In this document: piece after piece, positions 22,690 through 33,164 of the stretch
Numbering within the stretch: the first letter of the stretch is position 1
Layout: the number at the start of each line of letters is the position of its first letter
NCBI RefSeq assembly: GCF_018687715.1
Contig: NC_056752.1
Coordinates: 7,950,001-8,014,000, forward strand
DNA: 64,000 bases
Reading direction: 5' to 3'
Source of the DNA: Carya illinoinensis
Taxonomy: Eukaryota; Streptophyta; Magnoliopsida; Fagales; Juglandaceae
Program-made: the position numbers and the translations under genes
The notes under the pieces: generated by a model
What the model was told of the DNA's origin: nothing
The model's input: the letters and a program-made list of their open reading frames with translations, nothing else
The model's database searches: none

Positions 22690-23435
22690 GGACCTGCTGG
22701 TTTGGCCAAAGCTGTGACGTTTGCCGGTCGAGATTAGGCAATCTGAGCAGGTGATGATAGGGTGGGTACCTTAATGGTAAGTGGTTTGTATGCAACCCAA
22801 AATTCCGAAGTCTTACTATCACATTTATAGTACGCTCTTTCCGTATCATATACGATAGGGATCTGATACCATTTGACAATTCAATTTGACTTCGTTGAGT
22901 GTGAAGACCCCATGAAGGCAAGGTACCAAGGATCCTTCAACCTTGCAGCGTGGGCAAGGAAAGGTATACAGTATTGTCTAGGCAGGGAAGGGTACTATGT
23001 CACAGCCATAGATGAAGTTGAGGTAGTATCTCTCGTCCACACAAGAAAGAGTATTAAAAATATAATATTAATAATTATATCTATATCTTCTTGTTAGTTT
23101 AAATTTTTTAGACAAGTGGTGGTTTCATATAGTATTAAAGTCATAAGTATAAAGCCCATCTCTACACTCTACATAATTTAATTACATAGTTCACGTATTA
23201 GACCTTCTATTATGGAAGAGTCTGGCCCATATTTGAGGGACAGTGTTAAGAATATAATATAAATAGTTAAATTTAACTTTTCTTATTAATTTAAACTTTT
23301 AAAATAAGTAGTAATTTCACGGTATGAACCGACGTAAGACTATAAGGTAGTTAGGACGAGAAAGTACGGGGGCAACTAAGAAAGTGGCTATGAACGGACA
23401 TGTGACCATCTATGTGATATAGTTTAATTTGATTT
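22690..23435. repeat. Degenerate LTR-like or TRIM-like relic with two diverged direct repeats
   Basis: Two blocks, about 23060-23127 and 23254-23320, share the order 'taatat...atta...cttcttgtta.tttaaa.tttt.agacaagt.gt..tttca'. This resembles the end of copia/TRIM LTRs, where it precedes the Met-tRNA primer site. No coding sequence remains. The class is an inference. Confidence 0.35.
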
Positions 23436-23437
23436 AT

Positions 23438-23771
23438 TGTAAGAGTTGATGAATGTCTGGTTGTTGCAATAAAGAGAAGCAGAGCAATGAAGAAAATGTT
23501 GAGTAATTCTATTCAATGTAATGTAAATGTATTCTATACAGTAGGCTATTTATATAAGAAGAATGAAATAATTTATACAGAAAAATGAATGTACTATATT
23601 TCCCCTAAGCATCTATTTATAACGGAATATTAAGAGCAAGTCCGTTGTGAATTCGTTGAGCATGTAGTGGTGCTGGTATATCTAATTTGCTCCTTGTGCA
23701 TGGTAGCTGATTTATCATCTGGTATTTACTCCTTGTGTGTTGTGGCTGACTCATCTGGTAATATTTATAAA
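23438..23771 (-). mobile_element. 3' LTR of the deleted Ty1/copia element
   Basis: Matches 26369-26640 over its length, including the TATAAATAG-bearing segment (TATTTATAA on the plus strand near 23611). On the minus strand it ends CTCTTACA. Compared with the other LTR it carries an extra block (about 23672-23745) containing a tandem duplication of 'ctccttgtg...ggctga.tcatctggta'. The start in U3 is unclear because no TG boundary is shared by the two copies. Confidence 0.75.
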
Positions 23772-24848
23772 TCTTGTGTCAAGTGGGGGGTCTTGACACA
23801 AGATTTTTTTATGAATTATGCCATGTTTAGAATAGAATTCATTCATGGAAAACTCGAGGCCATTGTCACTATGTAAGATTTTAATGCGAGTGTTGAACTG
23901 AGTTATAAATAGATGACAAAAAAATTTCAGACAAGCACGTGCATTAGATTTATTTTTCAGAATATAAACCCAAGTGCAGTGGGAAAAGTCGGCAACAATT
24001 CTAAGGAAGAAATGTGAGCCATTGTGGGTTGGAATGAAGTGACTGCACGAGATCAAAGCAATTAGTAGTAGAGTGAGTGCTTGAAGAAAATAAAGTCTTA
24101 TTTGTTTTGCTAGATGATAAAGAAGATAAGGTAAATTTTCATTAATATTCATATGAGTAATTACAAGAGGATCTTGTATGAGTAAAATGCGAGAATGGGA
24201 GGGATGACCTAATCGACAGTGCCATAAATCATGAGAACTGTTGAGAGGTTGTACAGAGGCTGAAATAAAATTTTGAAGGTGAAAATTCTGAGATAAGATA
24301 TGAACCAAAGCTTGAGGTGAGACATTGTCTGCGTGTAAATGGTAGAGATCATGTATCATGCTACCCTTCCCAATCGTTGTCCAATGAGAAATGCCCTGTA
24401 TAAAACACAAGTCATAGACAAATATAAGACAACAATTCAATTCTTTGGCAAGTTTCCCAGTAGATAACAAATTGAAAGTGAAAGTAGGAATACATAAAAT
24501 ATTATGGAGGAGGAGAAGAGTTGCTGTCACTTGCCCAGTACCAATGCGAGTGACAATAGCTAATTCTCCATTGGGAAGTTTGACAAAATAGGAAGTTCTG
24601 GAAGTGATTTTAGTGAAGAAAGAGGGGCTACAGATCATATGATCAGTAGCTCTCGTGTCTATGATCCATGGTGTTGAAGTACTGGAAGTAGATGACAAAC
24701 AAATTGAGGCACTAGCAGCGGAAGATGTATGAGGGTGAGAGGAAGGAACGATTTGAAGCTGATTTGCAGATGGAGAAGCAATCAAGTTCTTATTGTGCAA
24801 CAAGGCTATGAGCTCATGATATTGCTCTTTAGTCAACACCATGTTGGG
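23751..24848 (-). pseudogene. Ty1/copia protease-integrase segment (deleted gag-pol)
   Basis: On the minus strand this encodes the middle of a Ty1/copia polyprotein. A protease remnant, WIIDTRATDHM, has Thr in place of the family's WIxDSGA, so the catalytic Asp is present but the motif is altered. A GAG-pre-integrase motif (LWHCRLGHPS) and the start of the integrase core (HSDNG with FSMNEFYSKHGI) follow. The integrase zinc-binding part is degraded (HLAKQIRL where KxxxLPF is usual). The frame ends abruptly in the LTR, so the C-terminal integrase, reverse transcriptase and RNase H are missing. The copy cannot be autonomous. Confidence 0.88.
23769..23806. repeat. Perfect 15-bp inverted repeat with G6 loop
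   Basis: The arm AAATCTTGTGTCAAG (23769-23783) is followed by an 8-base loop TGGGGGGT and the exact reverse complement of the arm (23792-23806). It lies at the junction between the truncated integrase and the 3' LTR. Confidence 0.9.
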
Positions 24849-25373
24849 TGTTGTGAAAAACGATGACAATGAATTGAAAAATAACACAGAATGAGAAAAC
24901 GATCACACACGCAATCACACACGACACAAGATGTACGTGGTTCGGCAAATTGCCTACGTCCACGGGAGCTGCAGAGGATTTTTATTATTGAGGAATCACA
25001 CTACAAGATGGGTCACAACACTGTTCATCCACAGTGTTTTCGTAGCTGCTCTGTTACAGACAAAAGAGGCAAAAATCATATATATATAGTTCAAACGGCG
25101 GAATCCCTAAAACGCATGTTCGCTCGAGCGGCGTGTCGAGCGCGCGTCGAGCGAACTTCCCTTCCGCATCCCGCTCGAGCCCACTGTCGAGCTGACGTCG
25201 AGCGTTCGACTCTGCCTGATTTCGCTCGAGCGGCCAATGCCTCCGCTCGAGCGAACTCCTCCTGCTCGAGCTCACTGTCGAGCCAACATCGAGCGTTCGA
25301 CTCTGCCTGACTTCGCTCGAGCGGCCAATGACTCCGCTCGAGCGGTGTGAACCAGACTCCACATTACTCAACA
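24849..25373 (-). mobile_element. 525-bp solo LTR with CTCGAG module, inserted in the copia element
   Basis: Termini TGTTG...CAACA and a 6-bp flanking direct repeat GTTGGG (24843-24848 and 25374-25379) mark a clean LTR insertion. Read on the minus strand, it starts at 25373 and carries the CpG-rich CTCGAG block, then a TATA box (25079-25088). The conserved U5-like 'acgtggttcggcaaattgcc' / 'ctacgtccacgggagctgcag' section lies at 24935-24975 (as read on plus). The host copia frame continues from one flank to the other once the insert and one duplication are ignored. A 527-bp relative is at 45913-46439. Confidence 0.88.
25113..25345 (-). repeat. CTCGAG palindrome module in U3 of the 525-bp LTR
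   Basis: Seven perfect CTCGAG sites (25123, 25174, 25225, 25246, 25265, 25316 and 25337, first base of each) with spacers such as 'cgttcgactctgcctga' and 'cggccaatg.ctccg'. The section from about 25184 to 25345 is a tandem duplication with a 91-base period. The nearest site is about 35 bases from the TATA box. Its reverse complement is almost the same as the module in the gypsy LTR at 2310-2560. Confidence 0.88.
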
Positions 25374-25378
25374 GTTGG

Positions 25379-26369
25379 GCTCATTACTGGTTTCAGATAC
25401 AAGAGTTTTTAGAGAAACAGTATTAAGGTGTGGCTTGTGAAACTTGTGACCAGGAGAATAACCATAGAGCTTGTAGCAACATTCAACGGTGTGCCTAGTC
25501 ATTTCACAATGAGTACAAACAGGGGTTGTGGCATTTCTAGATTTGAAGCACTTAGCCAAAGTATGGCATGTGATTTTGCAATGAAAGTGGTACTTATTGT
25601 TGCGCTTGGGAGAAAAATGAGGTGGTGTTGGTGACAAACGATGAACAGGCAAAGCAATCGTGTCAACAAGAGGAGCAGCTGAGGTGATGAGCCGATGACG
25701 CTCTTACTGTTGAATGTAAGAAAATACTTTGTTTACTGGTGGGAGATGGTCAGTTAACATAATTTGGTCACGCTCATTTGTGAAGGAGTCATGAAGACCC
25801 ATAAGGAATTGAATCACACAATCCCGTTGGTATTGGTCAAATATGACCTTCATTGAGGCACAAGAACAAACATGTAGTGGGTCGGAAATGAAAAGTTCAT
25901 CCTAAAGAAATTTGAGTTTACCATAATAGATGTTAACTGTATCATTTTCTTGAGACAAATTTACAAGAGTATTCTTCAGCTCATAGATCCAAGGGCCATT
26001 TTGAGGGGAGAATCGTTCCTGCAATTCAAGCCATAACTCACAAGCATCATCACCAAATGCGATGGAGGGACGAAGGGGCATGCTTATTGAGTTTTGAAGC
26101 CAGGACACAAGCATATAATTGCATCGTTCCTAAAGGGCAAAAAGAGGGTCAGTGATAGTAGGAGGTTTGAAGATGCTTCCACTGAGAAAACTAAGTTTAT
26201 TCTTGGCGCAAAGAGCACATTGAATTGATTTGGACCACGTAGAGTAATTCTCGGTTGTAAGGAGGTCAGTGATGAGCAGAGTGCTAGGGTTATTGGAGGT
26301 TTCTAATCGGTAAGGGTTGGTTGGTTTACTAAGGCCAGTAAAATCGGGAGTGGGACGCTCTGATGTCAT
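25379..26369 (-). pseudogene. Ty1/copia gag region with zinc knuckle
   Basis: On the minus strand, gag starts MTSERPTPDF with its ATG at 26369-26367, right at the end of the LTR. It includes the copia gag motif NYSTWSKSIQCAL and the LWLELQERFS section (UBN2/retrotrans_gag-like). It ends in a nucleocapsid-type Cys/His part (CTHCEMTRHTVECCYKLYGYSPGH, one CX2CX4HX4C knuckle). Stops and frameshifts separate 26130-26414, 25902-26114 and 25368-25652. It joins the protease segment across the inserted solo LTR. Confidence 0.8.
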
Positions 26370-26640
26370 GTAAGAGTTGATGAAGGTCTGGTTGTTCGAA
26401 TAAAAGAGAAGCAAAGCATCAAAGAAGATGAAGACAATGTTGAGTAATTCTATTCAATGTAATGTAAATGCATTATGTACAGTAGGCTATTATACAAGAA
26501 GAATGAAGTAATTTATACAGAAAAATGAATGTACTATATTGCCCCTAAGCATCTATTTATAACATAATATTAAGAGCAAGTATGTTGTGAATTCGTTGAG
26601 CATGTAGTGGTGGATGACTCATCTGGTAATATTTATAAAA
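26369..26640 (-). mobile_element. 5' LTR (partial) of the deleted Ty1/copia element
   Basis: Counterpart of 23438-23771, highly similar, with small indels. On the minus strand it ends CTCTTACA, immediately followed by a primer-site-like TGACATCAGAGCG, which resembles the initiator-Met tRNA complement TGGTATCAGAGC. It lacks the duplicated block of the other LTR. Confidence 0.75.
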
Positions 26641-26689
26641 TTCTGATTTTAATGGTAATAATTCGAAGGGGGTGATAAACTTTGTGGAA

Positions 26690-26890
26690 ATGGAAAAAAA
26701 ACTCCACCAGAAGAGATGTAGTGAACCTGTATAAATACCAGAGACCAACCAAGGTACAATCTAAGTTGAAAATACCTGCCTCTTAATTCAAGAAAACTAG
26801 CTTGAGTGTCAGAGCTTTTCCAGTTGAGATATTCGAAGTCTTTTCCTACCTAACGGGAGGAGACTCTCTTCTAGCATGATCTAATCAATC
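26690..26890 (+). repeat. Probable gypsy LTR fragment
   Basis: Contains 'ctgtataaataccagag' followed by 'ctagcttgagtgtcagagc', an order typical of the TATA and leader part of some plant gypsy LTRs. No boundaries are visible. Confidence 0.35.
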
Positions 26891-27029
26891 AAAAATAAAT
26901 GTATGTATTATTATTATAGTGAAATAATATTTACAGTCATGATTATATAAGCGTTGTCTAATTTTTTTTAAAAAAATAAATTAATACGAGACCCACATAG
27001 CTGCATTTGCACATTCTACGATTATAAAT

Positions 27030-28368
27030 TGTTGAACTCAAGATTTCAAGTTTCATGTGATTATAAATCTACACATGGATTTTGATGATAATAAATGAAT
27101 TCAAAGAATAAAGAAGTCTCAAGCTCAAGTTGTCTATACAATGGAGTCAAGCACATCAAGGAAATAAGCATGAGCAAGAAGGGAACAAGTTCATATTAAA
27201 ATTATAGAGTAATGTTGTAAATCTCTTCAAAATTCGAAATTAGGATTAATGCTCAAAATTAATATTTTATCATAAAGCATTAAAATACATTTTCCACATG
27301 TTCATGAATATTTTTGAAAATTAAATTTGAAAATTTTGAAAGATAATTGATTGTCATCTTTTGCATGTGCATGCATTGATTAAAGGGTTGAACTTTGAAA
27401 ATATTAAAGATGATTGATTGTCATCTTTCACATGTGCATGTTTTATTTGAATATTTTCAAAAGTGATTGATACTTTTTTAGACTTATACAAAAAGTAAAA
27501 GATTAGGTTTGAATTTTTTGAAAATGAAAGTGTGCTCATTTTGTCATATGCTAAAAGTAAAAGATTAGGTTTGATTTTTTTAAAAAAGTGAATGATGTTG
27601 TCTTTGACAATTGAAAAAGAAGAACCTTTTATTTGAATTCTTTGAAAAAGTGAATGATGTTGTTTTTGACAATTGAAAAAGAAGAACATTTTATTTGAAT
27701 TTTTTGAAAAAGTGAATGATGTTGTCTTTGACATGTGAATCTTTTTAAATTTGAATATGAAGTCTCATATGCCTATAAATAGATCAATTGAGAGCTTCAC
27801 ATTCACAACACCAAGAGCATACAACATTCATTCAAAACTTTCATTCTCTCTTCTCTAAGCATTGAGCCTTAATCCTTATTCATTTTGAGAGATATAGTTT
27901 GCGCTGTATTGTTCTTATTTCACTCATTGAGGAGTGTTTTCTGATAACCTACCCACTATCAGCTCTTGTATCAGAAAAAGGGTGTGTATAACCCTTGTGT
28001 GTGTAGAAAGTATTCTACACGGGGAATAGTTGAATCACCACGTGTAAGGTGATTGCAAGTGTAGAGGGTGTTCTACACGGATCCTTTGTAGCGGTATTGT
28101 TCAAAGGTGTAATAGGTTTCTATCTCCACCTGAAGGAGGTTGAATAGTGAATTTGGGAATCCTCAAGGGGTAGCTTGAGGCGAGGACGTAGGCAGTGGGG
28201 TCGAACCTCGTTAACATACTAAGTTTGCTTCTCTCTTACCCTTACTCTTTATATTTATTGTTATTTTATATTTTGTTTATATTTTATATTATATATTTGA
28301 TTTATAATTGTTATTTTTTTTATACAACTCAATTCACCCCCCCTCTTGTGTTAGTCATCTGGGCAACA
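27030..28368 (+). mobile_element. SIRE-like copia solo LTR, 1339 bp, perfect TAAAT duplication
   Basis: Starts TGTTGAACTCAAG and ends CTGGGCAACA, flanked by TAAAT on both sides (27025-27029 and 28369-28373). It has a TATA box (TATAAATAG, about 27773-27781). The end region 'caattcaccccccctcttgtg' is typical of SIRE/Maximus LTRs, where the primer-proximal LTR end reads this way. No internal domain is attached, so it is a solo LTR left by recombination. It sits inside a family A MITE whose two halves flank it. Confidence 0.88.
27588..27735. repeat. 62-bp tandem repeat inside the solo LTR
   Basis: The unit begins GTGAATGATGTTGT and continues through 'tttgacaattgaaaaagaag'. Copies start at 27588, 27650 and 27712 (about 2.4 copies), upstream of the LTR TATA box. 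A related pair of 'gattgattgtcatctttt/c' blocks lies at about 27346 and 27412. Confidence 0.8.
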
Positions 28369-28545
28369 TAAATAATATTACTCATTATTATATATTAAAA
28401 GTGTCTATCCTCTTATGAACAATATTTTTGGACAAATTTTCATTTTCCAATCCTACCCCTATGCTTTTACTATTTTCCATTTTAATCCCTCACTCATTCT
28501 ATTTCATTTATTTTAGGGGTGGGCAGTAGGGATTGTTAAAAAAAA

Positions 28546-28985
28546 AAAAAAAGATGAATCAGATCAAATAATTTTAATAAAAAATTATATATTTATCCGT
28601 GAAAATTTTGTAAATTATAGAGAAACATAGAAAATATGAAAAACCAAATTTATATATATAGTCCTTCAATGGTTGATTCTATGTAAATAAATTAATTTTT
28701 GAAAAAGATGGCTGAATTAGATCAAATAATTTTAATAAAAAACAATATATCTACTTGTGAAAATTCTATAAATTAGAGAGGTGGGTTGTGAACAAGATAG
28801 AAAGATAGAAAATATGTAAAATCAAATTTATATATATAGTGTTGACTCTGTTTAAAGAAATTACTTTTTGAAAAAGATGGTTGAATCAGATCAAAGAATT
28901 TTAATAAAAAATAATATATCAACTTTTGAAAATTCTATAAATTAAAGAGGTGTGCTGTTAAAAAGATAAAAACATTAAAAACATT
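28546..28985. repeat. Diverged tandem repeat, period about 158-169 bp
   Basis: Three copies of a block containing AGATCAAATAATTTTAATAA start at 28561, 28719 and 28888. Each is followed by 'cttgtgaaaattctataaatt' and '...aaatttatatatatagt' sections. Confidence 0.7.
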
Positions 28986-30540
28986 TAACTGGACATATAT
29001 ACCTCAGGTATGTAACATCTTTTACTAGTATATATATATATATATATATGCATGCGTATGTATTTTTTTTTTTTTTAAATTTTAAATCTTTTAGAAAAAA
29101 AAATAAGTTAGAAATTTTAAATTTAAACTTTTAAATTTTCTTCAAATAAAAAAGAAATTTTCCTGATGTGTGTCAAATATGAAAGGGGAAAATATAAAAA
29201 ATAAAAATAGTCATCCCGTAGCATGGCCTTTTTTGGTGGGAAGTTGGGGAGGGGCTTTACTTTCTATTGGTCTGATGAATATGGGCTTTTTCCGTAGTCA
29301 TGGGCCTTTTGCTAGCTCATTCTTGCTGGGGCTCTGCCTAGTAGGATCACTAGTCCAAGACTCCAAGGTATGCTTACTATTCTCTTGTGATTAGGCTCCA
29401 TTTAGGAAGTGTAATGAGAATATTTTATTATTTATTATTTTATTATTATTATTTTTATATATTTTAACTATTTTATACTACTATTTATTATTATTATTAA
29501 ATATTTTATTATTATTATTTTACTATTATTCACAAAATATCTGAAATCATCCTACTACTGAAATGCAACCATTTGACATATTATAATTTATTAGAAATTG
29601 TTTTAAGGCATGTTTGAGTGACATTAAAAATTTTTCGTAACTTCATTTGTAAAGATTACTCACTTAAACATAAAAATATTTCTCTATTTCAAATTTTAAA
29701 TTTTTTTTATTTAATCATTACTTAAATACAAAAATAAATATAATTTTTATAAACTTCCTAAGAAAAATAATATTAAAAATTAATATTCAAATAACTTTTT
29801 AATTTTATCTATTCATTTCACAAACTCTAATATAATATTTATATTCATTTTTTTTTTCATTTCTTAAAATCTAATAAAATATATTTACTCTTACCCTTCA
29901 CAAAATTTTAAAACGCTTTAAGCATCCAAAATCCAAACATACCCTTATTGCAGAACTTTTCACAATAATATGTATGAAAAGATGGTTCTCTTATTAAGGT
30001 TTTATTTAAATTTTAAAGGAAAAATTTAGTTGCAATCACAACTGCATATAATATATGTACCAATTTAATGTGATTAGTCAAAAAGTAGATTTTATTAAAA
30101 ACAGTGCTAATTTAAATTTTGAATATAAAGAAAACAGTATTAATACGTAAATTAGTATATAATTTTACTTGTACGTAGCAAAACTCAACTTTAAAACAAT
30201 TCCACGTGATTAATGATTGTACTCCACATGATGCTTGTGATTTGATAAATTGGGACTGATCACTACCTTGATATCATCCTCACCTTGGATTTACCCCCTA
30301 GCTAGGGTGTTGATGAGTATTAATTGCAATGTAAAAGATCCTCCATTAACATTTTGAAGAAAGAAACACAACATCGATCTGAAAAATTAACAAACAAATA
30401 ACAAATCATATATAACATTTAGTATTAATTGGTTTTGAAATTGCAATTCAAGTCCTTTACGCATACTTTCTTTTCAAATACAAAGTAATTCATGTAGCAA
30501 AGTCCAATAGCTTTCGTATAGCTTTATATATATATATATA
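28986..30540. other. AT-rich intergenic; MITE D copy at 30018-30190 and AT microsatellites
   Basis: Contains (AT)n near 29030-29050 and 30525-30547, and a TTA-rich MITE-like piece at 29398-29590. An inverted copy of MITE family D is at 30018-30190. An open frame at 29170-29394 (plus) resembles nothing known to me. Confidence 0.45.
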
Positions 30541-30561
30541 TATATATGGTACTGGCCGGAT

Positions 30562-33133
30562 TCAACTTGGAAGGCCGGCGGCCAGTTTCGCCCTCAAATC
30601 TTTGCGCAATATTTTCCCCGACGGCGACTTTGGAATTGCATCGATGAAAAATACTCGGTTTATTCTTTTATAAAACACCACCTGAACCATCACAAATGAC
30701 ATGTATACAAGCTCGAGTTAAGATAGAAGCCAAAAAGTACCCTATTTTTCAAAACAAAATTTAATGCAGAAAAGTCACCTATTTTAGCAAGATTTAAGAT
30801 TAAAAGTCACCTGTTTAGACACAAACTGCTTAATTGCATCCTCTGTGAGGTTAGAACCACTTGATCGTACCACAAAAGCAACAGGGACTTCTCCCGCTAG
30901 ATCGTCTTTCAAGCTGTATATATAAATGGCAAATTAACATCATTCACGTGCATGAGTGCTGATTCAGTGTACAAAACCCAGAACACAACCCACCATGCAA
31001 AGTACGTATTTAGTTACATACGCATATATCCTAAATTAATGTGGTTAGATATGAGACGTTTGATTTTTTTCAGTAAAACAAAAAGGTGTCACAATTTGTT
31101 AGGCACAACAAGTCATATCAATCTTTTCTTGAACCAAACATTTCTGAGAACTAAATTAACTTACGGGACGACAGCAGCATCAGAGATGTTGGGATGGGTG
31201 AGTAGCAAGGCCTCAAGTTCGGCAGGGGCAACTTGAAACCCTTTGTATTTGATCAATTCCTTCAACCGATCAACGATAAAGAGCTCGTCGTCGTCGTCAA
31301 TGAAGCCGACATCGCCCGTATGTAACCAACCCTCTTTATCTATGGTTCTCTCTGTGGCTTCCGGATCATTAATGTAACCTGAACATATATCAACAAGGCT
31401 ACGTAAGGTGATCTCAACACCAATCTAATCTAGATAATAATAGCAATGATAGATCAAATGAAAGTAATATGTCAAGATTCTCTTAAATGGGAGAGACAAA
31501 CACTTTACTTATTATTATCCATAAAAACTTTTTGAGCAGAGCGTTAAACGAGTAATAAATATTGTATTATCTATTAATTTTATGTCCATCTCTACCACAG
31601 AAAATCCGATTCTATAAAATTAGTGCTAGCTTATACGTACGTACCTTTCATGATCTGGTCGCCCCTAATGCAAATCTCTCCGGGTTGGTTGCGGGGCAGG
31701 GAGGAACCAGTTTCGGGGTCGACGATCTTCATTTCTGCATTCCTTACAACAGTGCCACATGCTCCTGATTTCACCTCAAATGGTTCTTTGGCAAATGCCA
31801 AACACATTGACAGTACTGGACCTGCCTCTGTCATTCCATATCCCTGTATTTTTACAACCAAATATTTTGTTTAGGTTCATCATGAGCAAAATTAAGCACT
31901 TCTCCATGCACCAAAGAAGTTTATGAGAAGCGTTAAACAGTTCCCAAGAAAGTCCCACATCGGTACTAATTAAGAAAGAACAGTTTCCTATCTGATCTAG
32001 ATGGTACTTTTAATGATCTACATGAGTTTTTAGAGTTTTTGGTTTTTTTGAACCGTCCTAAATTATAAGTATAATATTAAATTGATTTACGTACAGTCAC
32101 TTTTGAGTATTATTTGTATACTTCATTAATATAATTTGTCAAAATAATTATTTTATATAAAAAAAAAAATAACGCAGCTAATCATATTAATAGAATGTAT
32201 AAAAAATACACAAAAATGATTGTATAATATCTACGCTGAATAAAGGTATCTAGTTGGTAATGTAGTCTCAATTTATTTATATTTGTAAGAAAAAAGTCTG
32301 TCTAGAACTCTTATCTTAACAGTTCTGCCTCCATTATTGACTAGCTACCACTATATCCTCCATTATCAAAACCATTTATTATTTTGTTTTACTGCCAACC
32401 AGGTTAGGTATACTCTCTTCCAAAAGTTGGGGGTAATTAAAGAAAAATGAAAACTAAAACAAGGAAAGAAGAGAGATATGGCTGGGTTGGTGACATGCAT
32501 GATGTGGAAACGCTAACCATAATATAAATGTGGATGGGGGTAGAGATCATGCAGGCACTTGATCTAGATTTTGACTGTATGTCTATCTCTGAATTGTAGA
32601 AAGCGTTTGGACAGAAATTATAGGAAATTATGCTGTCTTCTTAAAAACTTGGAAGCTTGACCACTCCCAAATATGATTGGAGTCTCTAGTTTCCTAGAGT
32701 GAGGACAATGCAAGATGCATACCAAATACCAAACCATAAAAGCGATCCTGATTAATGAGGAAGAGATGGAGGACCATAATTTTTTCGGGAGGGGATCGGA
32801 ATAGTACTCATGGAAGCTGCTTGACCCACGAGCATGCATTTGGAGACTATTACTTCGTTGCAGTGATTGAGTTAACTGAAGATATAGAGCAACCATAACA
32901 ACAATCCTAAACAACTTCCTCGTCAATATTTATTACGTGAATAATACTAGATACAATAATGACTTATACAAACATTAGGCACTCATTTTTATGCTTTTTC
33001 CTAGCTTGCTGGTTCAATGTTGATGGGTTCTATTAATAACATTAAGGGAGACAACAAGAGTGTAATATCTTTGAAAATGAGTCATTTTTAAAATACAAAG
33101 TAGGACAAAAGGTTTAAAATTCTCTCCCAACCT

Positions 33134-33164
<31 letters not shown>

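Noticed and set aside
24891..25310. Plus-strand Ala/Arg-rich open frame of 139 codons
   Set aside because: It lies inside the solo LTR; the CpG-rich CTCGAG repeat keeps frames open by chance.
27354..27734. Minus-strand repetitive open frame (SFTFSKNSN-like units)
   Set aside because: It is the 62-bp tandem repeat of the solo LTR read in an open frame, not a protein.
32093..32232. Palindromic AT-rich element considered as proof of the 4CL intron duplication
   Set aside because: The counterpart at 33180-33310 fits better in inverted orientation and a third copy exists at 52530-52680, so it is a dispersed repeat and not evidence by itself.
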